From Lachnospiraceae bacterium (lineage in GTDB: Bacteria; Bacillota; Clostridia; Lachnospirales; Lachnospiraceae), in the NCBI GenBank assembly GCA_022792535.1, contig JAAWBG010000015.1, forward strand, positions 1 to 40,372: a stretch of 40,372 nt of DNA, given 5' to 3'. The notes under the pieces are model-generated. The model made no database searches and was not told the DNA's origin. It saw only the letters and a list, made by a program, of their open reading frames with translations. The translations under genes and the position numbers were made by a program. Of the stretch, positions 33,292 through 40,372 are shown piece by piece. Within the stretch, counting starts at the first letter, position 1. The number at the start of each line of letters is the position of its first letter.

Positions 33292-35700
33292 ATGAACAAC
33301 AGGAAAGTAACGGCAGACATGATTTCTCAAATGTCTAAACAGAGTATTAAGGGAAGCTCTATGGGCAATATATTTGTGATGGTTACGATTATTTTAGCGT
33401 CTGCCTTGTTGACGGCAGTCCTTATGTTTGCAGCGGGACAGAAACAGCAGGAGAAAAACGCATGTTCTCATCGCCAGCAAGTCACCTATTATCATCTTAC
33501 CGAGGCCCAGGCAGAACAGCTTGGAAAAGACCACCGCATTGCTTATCAGATCCAAGGAAAGACAGGGATCTTGTCTGAACAGGATGGCTTTGATGTCATG
33601 CCTTATTATATAAGCCAGCTGTCAGATGAGATTCAGATTGGGGAACTAGAACAGGGAAAACTGCCTGAAACAGAAAATGAGGTTGCAGTGCAGGACGTTA
33701 TGCTGAAAAAGATGAATGTTCCCCTTGCTTTAGGCAGCAGCGTGACCTTTTCCTTTTACGATGGAAATAGGGAGACTTTTACAGTATCAGGGATTTTAAA
33801 GGGCAGCGACGGGACGAAACAATTTCCACTGTTCTTTTCAGAGAGCTATGGAAAAAATGGAAGTCAGTTAAAAGATGCGCCTTATGAGGTGTATGCCAAA
33901 TTGCATGGTGCAAAGACCATGTCCCCGGAAGCGTGCAAAGAAGTGATGTATCTCATTGGAAAGGATGCAGGAATTGAACGGGAATATGTAAATCCTTCCA
34001 AATCATTTCTGGATTCCTTATCTTTTGATATGCAGTCGGCAATGCTCTATGGCCTCGTTGGCATGGTGATTCTGCTGGCTGGTATCCTTGTGATCTATGG
34101 AGTGTTTTACCTGTCAGTAGTTGGAAAAATTCGTCAGTTTGGACAGCTTCGGACTATTGGCATGACAAAGAAACAGATCAGAAAGTTTGTATCCCGCCAA
34201 GGGGGCATTTTGTTTCTTCGTTCTGCTCCCATTGGGGTTGGAATCGGCGGAATCGCAGGGTATTTTATGATTCCCAATGGTTTCAGCGGAGGGAATACCT
34301 TTTGGATCCTAGTTCTTGTGTTTGGAATTGTGTATGCAGTCACCATGATTTCTGTCCGCAAACCAGCACGCCTGGCGTCGGCTGTCTCTCCCATAGAGGC
34401 GCTGCGCTATCTGCCTCAGGAGAGTATGAAAAGAAAGACAAACAAAAAGATATGCCGAAATCTGACGCCCTTTGGCTTGGGGATAATGAATTTTTCCAGG
34501 AACAGAAAGAAAACAGTAATCACCATGATTTCTCTGGCTCTGGGCGGCATTCTTTTTATGACGGCCGCTGTTTATCTTTCTTCTTTTGACAAAGAGAATT
34601 ATGCAAGGCAGGGATACTTTAAGAAGGCAGAATTTAATCTTCAATATGCGGACGGAGCCATTGAATTAAACGAAAACGGAATGAGCGGACTCCAGGCAGA
34701 GACGCCTCTTGGGGAGGAGCTGATACAGGAAATTTCCCTTTTAGACGGTGTGAAAAATGTAAGTGAAGTGAAGGGGTTCGGCGTCAAATTTGATTATCCC
34801 CAAAGAGATCTGTATGAGACAGAAGATGTTGTAAGTCCCTTGACAAAAAAGGAGGCAGAAGACCTTGACAGGTATTTAGAAGAGGGAAGCTGCGATTATG
34901 AGAAATTGGTAAGCGGCGATTACATTCTTGTGGCGGATAATGAGGTTGTGGAAGAGATTTACGGTTGGAAATTTAAAGTGGGAGACGATATCACACTGCA
35001 TTACTATGATGGGAAGAAAACCACAGAAAAAAAGGTTACGATATTGGGAGTTTTGAATCAGCAATATGTCTTGGATCACAGCGGAAGTTTGGAAGGGTGG
35101 TTTTGCATGCCGGAAGAGGCGGTTCTAAAAATGGTGTGTTTTGAAAGTATCAATAACCATTTGCTGATTGCAGCGGAACCAGACAAAGAAGAGGAAGTAG
35201 AAAAAGCTCTGACGCAGATCATTGCAGATAAACCGGAACTGGCTATGGAGACTCTTGCAGAACGAAAGACTGCCTATCAGCAGACAGCCGATCAGATATT
35301 TGGGGCCATCAGCGGACTTTCTATTTTTATTATGATGTTCAGTATTTTAAGTATGATGAACACTCTGATTACAAATATTGTGACCCGCAAACAGGAACTT
35401 GCTGTGTTGGCCTCCATCGGTATGAGCAGGGAACAGACCCGGAAAATGCTCCTGTGGGAAAGCCTGTTTTTGGTCCTTGTTACCCTGGGCGTAACCATGA
35501 CCATTGGAACAGCCTGCGGTTATCTATTGAGCCATACGCTCTATGAAAGAGGAGCCGCCTATATGGTCTTTCGATTTCCTGTGGTTCCCTCGCTGGTCTA
35601 TCTCTTTTTGCTGATCGCGGTACCTCTTATGATTACTTTCACAGCGCTGCACAATTTCTCAAAAGAGGCTTTAGTGGAGCGGTTAAGGGGAATAGAGTAA
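33292..35700 (+). CDS. FtsX-like ABC transporter permease
   Basis: An 802-residue permease with ten predicted-looking hydrophobic segments: one N-terminal, three in the first FtsX unit (about 255-370), one in the middle (about 410-430) and three in the C-terminal FtsX unit (about 670-790). Two large extracellular domains separate them (about 45-240 and 440-660). FtsX loops are GQLRTIGMTKKQIRKF and AVLASIGMSREQTRKM. The open frame begins at 33259, but GGGAGG at 33278-33283 fits the ATG at 33292. The big extracellular regions suggest binding a peptide outside the cell, as in BceB/VraG-type resistance modules. Confidence 0.9.
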   Translation: MNNRKVTADMISQMSKQSIKGSSMGNIFVMVTIILASALLTAVLMFAAGQKQQEKNACSHRQQVTYYHLTEAQAEQLGKDHRIAYQIQGKTGILSEQDGFDVMPYYISQLSDEIQIGELEQGKLPETENEVAVQDVMLKKMNVPLALGSSVTFSFYDGNRETFTVSGILKGSDGTKQFPLFFSESYGKNGSQLKDAPYEVYAKLHGAKTMSPEACKEVMYLIGKDAGIEREYVNPSKSFLDSLSFDMQSAMLYGLVGMVILLAGILVIYGVFYLSVVGKIRQFGQLRTIGMTKKQIRKFVSRQGGILFLRSAPIGVGIGGIAGYFMIPNGFSGGNTFWILVLVFGIVYAVTMISVRKPARLASAVSPIEALRYLPQESMKRKTNKKICRNLTPFGLGIMNFSRNRKKTVITMISLALGGILFMTAAVYLSSFDKENYARQGYFKKAEFNLQYADGAIELNENGMSGLQAETPLGEELIQEISLLDGVKNVSEVKGFGVKFDYPQRDLYETEDVVSPLTKKEAEDLDRYLEEGSCDYEKLVSGDYILVADNEVVEEIYGWKFKVGDDITLHYYDGKKTTEKKVTILGVLNQQYVLDHSGSLEGWFCMPEEAVLKMVCFESINNHLLIAAEPDKEEEVEKALTQIIADKPELAMETLAERKTAYQQTADQIFGAISGLSIFIMMFSILSMMNTLITNIVTRKQELAVLASIGMSREQTRKMLLWESLFLVLVTLGVTMTIGTACGYLLSHTLYERGAAYMVFRFPVVPSLVYLFLLIAVPLMITFTALHNFSKEALVERLRGIE

Positions 35701-35711
35701 CGACAGAAAAC

Positions 35712-35756
35712 AAAACCCCTCTGTTTTGGTATTCAACCAAAACAGAGGGGTTTTTA
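35712..35756. terminator. Bidirectional rho-independent terminator
   Basis: Perfect 19-base arms (35712-35730 and 35736-35754) with a five-base loop, a T tract on the plus side and A runs on the other, serve both the permease gene and the spore-protein gene. Confidence 0.93.
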
Positions 35757-35784
35757 TACTACAGCTGACAGTCTGTCTGATAGG

Positions 35785-36006
35785 TTACTGCTGTCCGCCA
35801 GACATCTGCTGTTCCTGTTTCATGATCATCTTCTTAACCATCTCGCCGCCGATAGAACCAGCCTGAGCAGAAGTTAAGTCACCGTTGTATCCTTCTTTCA
35901 AAGGTACTCCAATTTCAGATGCAACTTCCTGTTTAAAACGGTTCATAGCCTCTTTTGCCTGAGGTACTGCCATTTTACTTGTGTTAGATCCAGAATTGCT
36001 AGCCAT
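35785..36006 (-). CDS. Alpha/beta-type small acid-soluble spore protein
   Basis: A 73-residue protein of the alpha/beta SASP family, which coats and protects DNA in dormant spores. It shows the two conserved blocks: EVASEIGVPL (the GPR protease cleavage site is in this region) and NGDLTSAQAGSIGGEMVKKMI, which wraps DNA. A preceding GGAGGTG gives a strong ribosome-binding site. It shows that the organism, or a recent ancestor, makes endospores. Expression is expected in the forespore under sigma-G; no clear sigma-G promoter was identified. The leader upstream can fold extensively. Confidence 0.96.
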   Translation of the reverse strand: MASNSGSNTSKMAVPQAKEAMNRFKQEVASEIGVPLKEGYNGDLTSAQAGSIGGEMVKKMIMKQEQQMSGGQQ

Positions 36007-36045
36007 ATTTGATTCACCTCCAAATATTTTTCTTATTGTTTTCTG

Positions 36046-36113
36046 ATAAGAACATCATTCCGAAATGGCTCATTCATTGGAATGATGTCCCTCTCGAAAC
36101 GTTGCTGCTTATC
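36046..36113 (-). promoter_or_regulatory. Structured leader of the spore-protein mRNA
   Basis: ACATCATTCC (36052-36061) and GGAATGATGT (36079-36088) form perfect arms with inner AATG/CATT, and GATAAG/CTTATC sequences outside can extend the stem across a bulge. It occupies the leader between promoter region and start codon on the minus strand and may protect the mRNA or control translation. Confidence 0.5.
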
Positions 36114-36158
36114 ATGGTGTTATTATTTGCAAGGAATAAGAAAATATAATGGAAAATA

Positions 36159-37058
36159 TTATGTTTTCTGGTTAAAAATGTCAGTATGAAATTCTCCGGG
36201 AGTCATATGGTATTTCTTTTTAAAGGCCCGGTGAAAGTAGGAGAGATTGTGAAAACCTACGGATAGGGAAACTTCCAGAATGGAAACATTGTCTTCTTCT
36301 AATAATTCCACTGCTTTTTCCAGCCGAAGATTGTTCAGATATTCCATACAGGTCATGTTCATATGTTTTTTGAAAAAACGCATAAAATGATATTCGCTGA
36401 AATAACAGAGGCCTGCCAAATCAGAGACAGTGATAGAGTCCATGTAATGGGCTTCCATATAATCTAAAACAGTTTTTAGTTTTTCAGAATAGAGGGCTGT
36501 GGAATCGTGTTTGGAAGGTTCTGTTTCCTGATATTGCAGTAATAAGAAAACAGCTTGTAAAAACAGAGACTTTAGGGCCAGCTCATGCCCAGGGATATCT
36601 CCGGAATAGAGAGAGCTGAGCTGGGAAAAAATTTTCCGCAGAGAGAGATAGGCAGGATGCTTCGGTTTGATCACACTGGGAACCAGGATCTCATGGCGGG
36701 TCAGAGGAAGCAGATATCGGGTGGAACAGATATCGGTGGAATTTCCACCTAAAAAATTCATATGGAAGACGTAGGTTTCTGAGAGAAGGGGCTGGTCCTC
36801 CAAAATAGAAGCAGAATGCAGCAGCAACGGGGGAACAAAAATCAAGTCTTCCGGTTCAATAGAATACTCAGCCAAGTCAATCCGGTAAGTGCCACATCCT
36901 TTGGTGATCAAAGTAAATTCTGCCTCCTCATGCCAGTGGGTGGTGAGAACCGGATACTGAGAGGAAAGGGTGGTAATATATTTTTGAACGGGAAAAAAGG
37001 TTTCCCCGTGTTTAGCGTCTTCTTTTTGTTCTAAAATCAGGGAATTTAATTTTTTCAT
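36159..37058 (-). CDS. AraC family transcriptional regulator
   Basis: A 299-residue regulator with an N-terminal cupin sensor domain (WHEEAEFTLITKGCGTYRIDLAEYSIEPEDLIFVPPLLLHSA at about residues 41-82) and two C-terminal helix-turn-helix motifs (SITVSDLAGLCYFSEYHFMRFFKK and SILEVSLSVGFHNLSYFHRAFKKKYHMTPGEF). Such regulators usually activate a neighbouring carbohydrate gene when a sugar binds. It is divergent from the GH13 alpha-glucosidase, whose -10 (37134-37139) lacks a good -35, so that gene is the likely target. Confidence 0.9.
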   Translation of the reverse strand: MKKLNSLILEQKEDAKHGETFFPVQKYITTLSSQYPVLTTHWHEEAEFTLITKGCGTYRIDLAEYSIEPEDLIFVPPLLLHSASILEDQPLLSETYVFHMNFLGGNSTDICSTRYLLPLTRHEILVPSVIKPKHPAYLSLRKIFSQLSSLYSGDIPGHELALKSLFLQAVFLLLQYQETEPSKHDSTALYSEKLKTVLDYMEAHYMDSITVSDLAGLCYFSEYHFMRFFKKHMNMTCMEYLNNLRLEKAVELLEEDNVSILEVSLSVGFHNLSYFHRAFKKKYHMTPGEFHTDIFNQKT

Positions 37059-37133
37059 GGCAGCCTCCTTTAGGATAGCAGGATTGTGTTATAACAGGCA
37101 AATATATTGCAAGAAAATTCAAAAATATACCAT

Positions 37134-37139
37134 TATAAT
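37134..37139 (+). promoter_or_regulatory. -10 element of the alpha-glucosidase promoter
   Basis: TATAAT occurs with no -35 match at 15-19 bases, as expected for AraC-type activation. A TTGCAA lies too far upstream (spacer 21). Confidence 0.45.
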
Positions 37140-37175
37140 AGCAGTATCTTACAAAAAAAGATAGTGTTTTTATCA

Positions 37176-37230
37176 TATAGGATTAGGGTGTCAAAAGCAC
37201 CAAAAGTGCTTTTGACACTCTAATCCATAT
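37176..37230 (+). repeat. Structured repeat E upstream of alpha-glucosidase
   Basis: A 21-base arm beginning GGATTAGGGTGTCAAAAG (37180-37200) pairs with 37206-37226 with one G-U pair and a CAAAA loop. The terminal motif matches repeat D and the right ends of copies A and B. It lies between the promoter and the ribosome-binding site (GGAGGAAAT) of the alpha-glucosidase. Confidence 0.75.
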
Positions 37231-37251
37231 AGAAAAAGGAGGAAATAAAAG

Positions 37252-38979
37252 ATGGCAGGAACGGCAGAATGGAAAGAAAGAAACATAGAACATAGAAAAT
37301 GGTGGCATGATAAGGTAGCCTATCAGATTTATCCGAAAAGTTTTTGCGATACCAATGGAGATGGAATCGGAGATCTGCGGGGAATTATTTCCAAGTTGGA
37401 TTATCTAAAAGAATTAGGGATTGACATCATCTGGATTTCTCCCATCTATCAATCTCCTTTTGTGGATCAGGGGTATGACATTTCTGATTATTATCAGATT
37501 GCCCCGGAATTTGGAACGATGGAGGAATTTGATGAATTGCTGGCAGAGGCAGAAAAGCGCGAGATGCACATTGTGATGGACTTGGTGATCAATCACTGTT
37601 CCGACCAACATGAATGGTTTCAGAAAGCATTGGCAGATCCAGAGGGAGAGTATGCAGATTACTTTTATTTTCGAAAGGGAGAGAATGGAAATCCTCCCAG
37701 CAACTATCGGTCTTATTTTGGGGGAAGCTGCTGGGAACCGGTGCCTGGAAGCGATCAATATTATTTTCATGCGTTTGCCAAAGAACAGCCAGATTTGAAT
37801 TGGGAAAATCCTAAAATGAAACAGGAGCTTTACGATATGATCAACTGGTGGCTGGAAAAAGGCCTGGCAGGTTTTCGGATCGACGCCATTATCAATATTA
37901 AAAAAGATCTGGAATTTCCCAATCTGGAACCGGATGGCCCGGATGGTCTGGCAGGTTTTCACCGGGCGGTGGAACAGACTACAGGAGTGGGAGAACTGTT
38001 AGAGGAGCTGAAACGCAATACCTTTGCTAAATATGACGCCTTTACAGTGGCGGAAGTCTTCAATATGCGTGAAGAAGAATTGACGGAATTTATTGGAGAA
38101 GAGGGACATTTTTCTACGATGTTTGATTTCAGCGCCCACTGTCTCAGCGAAGGGGAGCATGGCTGGTATGATGCGCCTGACATTGATTTTCAAGATTGGA
38201 AAGAGACAGTTACAAAATCTCAATTAAAATTGCAGAAAGTAGGATTTGCGGCAAATATCATTGAAAATCACGATGAGCCGCGAGGAGTTTCCAGATTTCT
38301 GCCGGAATATGCCAGGAATCCAGCCGGAACCAAAATGCTTGGCACGATCAGTCTGCTGCTGCGGGGAATCCCTTTTCTCTATCAAGGGCAGGAAATCGGA
38401 ATGCAAAACTGCAATTGGGGAAACAGAGAAGAATGGGATGATATCAGTACCAAAGACCAGTATCAGACAGCGCTGCAGGCAGGATTGTCAGAACAGGAGG
38501 CTTTGAAGGTCTGCGGAAGATTAAGCAGAGATAATGCCAGAACGCCCATGCAGTGGAGCGGAGAAAAAAATGCAGGATTTACAGCGGGAAAACCATGGCT
38601 GAAGGTGAATCCTAATTACACCAGGATCAATGTGGAAGATCAGCAGAAGGATGCGGATTCTGCGCTGCATTATTATCAGAAACTGATCCGTCTGCGAAAG
38701 TCTGAAGTGTGGAAAGAAGTATTTACTTATGGAACCTTCCTGCCTGCTTATGAAGATCAAGAATATATTATGGCATTTTACCGTTATCTGGAAGGAGGAG
38801 AAAATGGCAGACGTGTGCTGGTTGCAGGAAATTTTGGAACAGAGACAAGAGAACTGCCATTGGAATATTCATGTAAAAAGGTGCTGCTGTCGAATTTGTC
38901 AGGGAATTGTGCAGAAGAAAAATTGACTCTTGATCCCTGTGGTATAATGGTATTAGAATGTGGCGGCAAGGCAGAATGA
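37252..38979 (+). CDS. GH13 alpha-glucosidase (oligo-1,6-glucosidase type)
   Basis: A 575-residue cytoplasmic family 13 enzyme. It opens with KWWHDKVAYQIYPKSFCDTNGDGIGDLRGI, has the calcium-region DTNGDGIGD, and the conserved regions DLVINH, GFRIDA (nucleophile Asp211), AEVF (acid/base Glu268) and ENHDE (Asp341). QPDLNWENP and GFRIDAI are typical of the oligo-1,6-glucosidase subgroup, which cleaves isomaltose, panose and related sugars; sucrose or trehalose-6-phosphate relatives cannot be excluded. GGAGGAAATAAAAG precedes the ATG. It heads a probable operon with an acetyltransferase and a DJ-1 protein and lies opposite an AraC regulator. Confidence 0.92.
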   Translation: MAGTAEWKERNIEHRKWWHDKVAYQIYPKSFCDTNGDGIGDLRGIISKLDYLKELGIDIIWISPIYQSPFVDQGYDISDYYQIAPEFGTMEEFDELLAEAEKREMHIVMDLVINHCSDQHEWFQKALADPEGEYADYFYFRKGENGNPPSNYRSYFGGSCWEPVPGSDQYYFHAFAKEQPDLNWENPKMKQELYDMINWWLEKGLAGFRIDAIINIKKDLEFPNLEPDGPDGLAGFHRAVEQTTGVGELLEELKRNTFAKYDAFTVAEVFNMREEELTEFIGEEGHFSTMFDFSAHCLSEGEHGWYDAPDIDFQDWKETVTKSQLKLQKVGFAANIIENHDEPRGVSRFLPEYARNPAGTKMLGTISLLLRGIPFLYQGQEIGMQNCNWGNREEWDDISTKDQYQTALQAGLSEQEALKVCGRLSRDNARTPMQWSGEKNAGFTAGKPWLKVNPNYTRINVEDQQKDADSALHYYQKLIRLRKSEVWKEVFTYGTFLPAYEDQEYIMAFYRYLEGGENGRRVLVAGNFGTETRELPLEYSCKKVLLSNLSGNCAEEKLTLDPCGIMVLECGGKAE

Positions 38980-39000
38980 AGTGTCATTGGAGGACGGGAA

Positions 39001-39639
39001 ATGAATCAAAAAGAACGGATGCTGGACGGGCTTCCTTATAAAGCCTGGCTGGACGGATTGACAGAGGAGAGAAATGAGAATAAGAGACGGATTTATCAAT
39101 ACAATCAATTCTCTCCAGATCAGCGGGAAGAACAGGAACAGATGATACGGAAGATTTTGGGGAAATGCGGAGAAAGTATTTTTATAGAAACGCCTTTTCA
39201 CTGTGATTATGGATATAATATAGAAGTGGGAAATAATTTTTATGCCAATTATAATCTGACTATCTTAGATGTTGGAAAAGTGATTATCGGAGAAAATGTT
39301 ATGATCGCTCCCAATGTATCCATCTATACTGCGGGACACCCTATCCATCCAGATTCCAGAAATTCCGGCTATGAGTATGGAATTGGAGTTACTATTGGGG
39401 ATAACGTATGGATTGGAGGAAATTGTGTGATCAATCCCGGCGTGCATATTGGAAATTGTGCAGTGATTGGTTCCGGCAGCGTGGTGACAAGGGATATCCC
39501 GGATTATGTCATAGCAGTGGGAAATCCCTGCAGAGTGATTCGAAAAATTACAGAAGAAGATCGAAAATATTATTTTAAAGATCGGGAGTTTGATGTGGAA
39601 GATTACAATCAAGGGATTTTGAATATGAACGATCTGTGA
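39001..39639 (+). CDS. Sugar O-acetyltransferase (maltose/galactoside type)
   Basis: A 212-residue acetyltransferase of the hexapeptide-repeat family. Residues 1-60 match the maltose acetyltransferase N-terminal region (QKERMLDGLPYKAWLDGLTEERNENKRRIYQYN), and the left-handed beta-helix follows with NNFYANYNLTILDVGKVIIGENVMIAPNVSIYTAGHPIHP, which contains the catalytic His, then GDNVWIGGNCVINPGVHIGNCAVIGSGSVVTRDIP. It transfers acetyl from acetyl-CoA to a sugar such as maltose or galactoside, possibly to detoxify excess sugar. GGAGGACGGG precedes the ATG. It starts 21 bases after the glucosidase. Confidence 0.92.
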   Translation: MNQKERMLDGLPYKAWLDGLTEERNENKRRIYQYNQFSPDQREEQEQMIRKILGKCGESIFIETPFHCDYGYNIEVGNNFYANYNLTILDVGKVIIGENVMIAPNVSIYTAGHPIHPDSRNSGYEYGIGVTIGDNVWIGGNCVINPGVHIGNCAVIGSGSVVTRDIPDYVIAVGNPCRVIRKITEEDRKYYFKDREFDVEDYNQGILNMNDL

Positions 39640-39681
39640 TAGAATACTTCTATAGAGAATAATGAAATAGAGGAGGAAGAC

Positions 39682-40254
39682 ATGAAAAAAATAGGAGTTT
39701 TTTTGGCAGATGGATTTGAGGAGATCGAAGGACTGACTGTGGTGGATCTTCTGCGCCGGGCAGGAATCGAAGTGGCGATGATCTCTATTATGGGACGGAA
39801 GGAAATTTATGGTTCCCATCAAATCGGCGTGTTGGCAGACGTGCTGTATGAGGAAGTGGATTTTGGTGAACTAGAGGGTGTGGTGCTGCCGGGAGGAATG
39901 CCGGGAACCACTCATCTTGGCAGCCATTCAGGGGTCAATGAGGTGATCCGGTCTTTTGCAGAAGAAGGAAAACTGGTATCCGCCATCTGTGCGGCTCCCA
40001 GCGTTTTAGGACAGGCAGGGATCTTACAGGGCAGGAGAGCGGCTTGTTATCCAGGCTGTGAAGATAAACTTACCGGGGCAGAAGTGGTCTATGAAGAAGT
40101 GGCGGAGGCAGGAAATGTGATTACCAGCCGGGGCATGGGAACCGCCATTCCCTTTGGATTAAAATTGGTGGAATATCTCATTACAAAACAGAAGGCAGAG
40201 GAATTGGCAGAGGCAATTGTTTATTCTCTTACAGGAAAGACCTTGTCACACTAA
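39682..40254 (+). CDS. DJ-1/PfpI (ThiJ-like) family protein
   Basis: A 190-residue protein of the DJ-1/PfpI superfamily. The nucleophile elbow is Cys103 in ICAAPSVLG, and Glu16 in GFEEIEG can hydrogen-bond to it as in DJ-1. PGGMPGTTHLG is another family feature. Family members act in oxidative-stress protection or glyoxal metabolism; the exact activity is unknown. GAGGAGGAAG precedes the ATG. The last codons (LTGKTLSH) and the TAA stop lie within repeat copy C, so the natural C-terminus has been replaced or extended by the element; the residues before it, EAIVYS, end the usual fold. Confidence 0.9.
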   Translation: MKKIGVFLADGFEEIEGLTVVDLLRRAGIEVAMISIMGRKEIYGSHQIGVLADVLYEEVDFGELEGVVLPGGMPGTTHLGSHSGVNEVIRSFAEEGKLVSAICAAPSVLGQAGILQGRRAACYPGCEDKLTGAEVVYEEVAEAGNVITSRGMGTAIPFGLKLVEYLITKQKAEELAEAIVYSLTGKTLSH

Positions 40255-40372
40255 CGTGTGAAAGTATCTTTCCTATAAGAGAAAAATAATATGCGCACTC
40301 GCACAAGAGGTAAAAGATTGCTTCGCAATTGTGCTCGGCGCGCAAAGTGTCCAGGCCCCTCATGAGTGAGGG
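40228..40372 (+). repeat. Dispersed structured repeat, copy C (cut by window end)
   Basis: The copy begins CTTACAGGAAAGACC and continues past the window. Its inner stem TCACAC-TAAC-GTGTGA (40246-40261) differs in paired positions from copy A, and the TAA stop of the DJ-1 gene lies in its loop. The remainder holds GCGCACTCGCACAA (40293-40306), ATTGC-TTC-GCAAT (40317-40329) and CCCCTCA-TGAG-TGAGGG (40356-40372), almost the same as copy B. Confidence 0.85.

Overview
The window looks like chromosome of a spore-forming, low-to-moderate GC anaerobe of the Firmicutes (Bacillota), most likely a gut Lachnospiraceae. Supporting this are an alpha/beta-type small acid-soluble spore protein, GPH-type sugar transport next to GH2/GH36/GH13 glycosidases, an AgrC/AgrA-like and a lantibiotic-type two-component system each beside an ABC exporter, and strong AGGAGG ribosome-binding sites. 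The genus is not determined.

Layout. 1-1300: a terminator, a repeat element (copy A), and a marR-FMN-binding protein operon on the minus strand behind a near-perfect palindromic operator. 1300-4465: a small SAM methyltransferase overlapping a PLD-domain SF2 helicase. 4466-6545: an AT-rich orphan ParA-like ATPase with its own promoter and an inverted repeat, then a TetR regulator whose promoter is ringed by GGAAAC half-sites. 6570-12934: a structured repeat (D), then beta-galactosidase, GPH sugar symporter and alpha-galactosidase, probably one operon for galacto-oligosaccharides. 13114-18232: a five-gene Dpp/Nik-type ABC importer. 18229-18624: repeat copy B, a short hairpin, and tRNA-Arg(ACG). 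18800-21617: a HAAS-domain membrane protein and a 766-codon protein with a cyclic-nucleotide-binding-like N-terminus. 21662-25164 (minus): response regulator, ABC ATPase, ABC permease and histidine kinase, with three TCT boxes at 11-bp spacing between regulator and transporter. 25576-29855: carAB. 29898-30368 (minus): CYTH phosphatase. 30499-35700: LytTR regulator, GHKL kinase, MacB-like ATPase and FtsX-like permease, with a 21-bp-spaced direct repeat before the transporter promoter. 35712-36006: shared terminator and spore protein. 36159-40254: AraC regulator divergent from a GH13 alpha-glucosidase, then a sugar acetyltransferase and a DJ-1-family protein that runs into repeat copy C.

The most unusual content is a family of dispersed structured repeats. 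Three long copies (about 210 bp; 68-276, 18229-18439, 40228-window end) fold into a series of hairpins, and the first hairpin shows paired base changes among copies. They sit exactly at gene ends and supply the stop codons of three unrelated genes; in one gene the last eight or nine codons also fall inside the element. Two related elements (6573-6703 and 37176-37230) share the same terminal motif but lie just upstream of two glycosidase genes. Nothing here resembles a CRISPR array, prophage or transposase. All function calls come from reading the sequence, with no database search.
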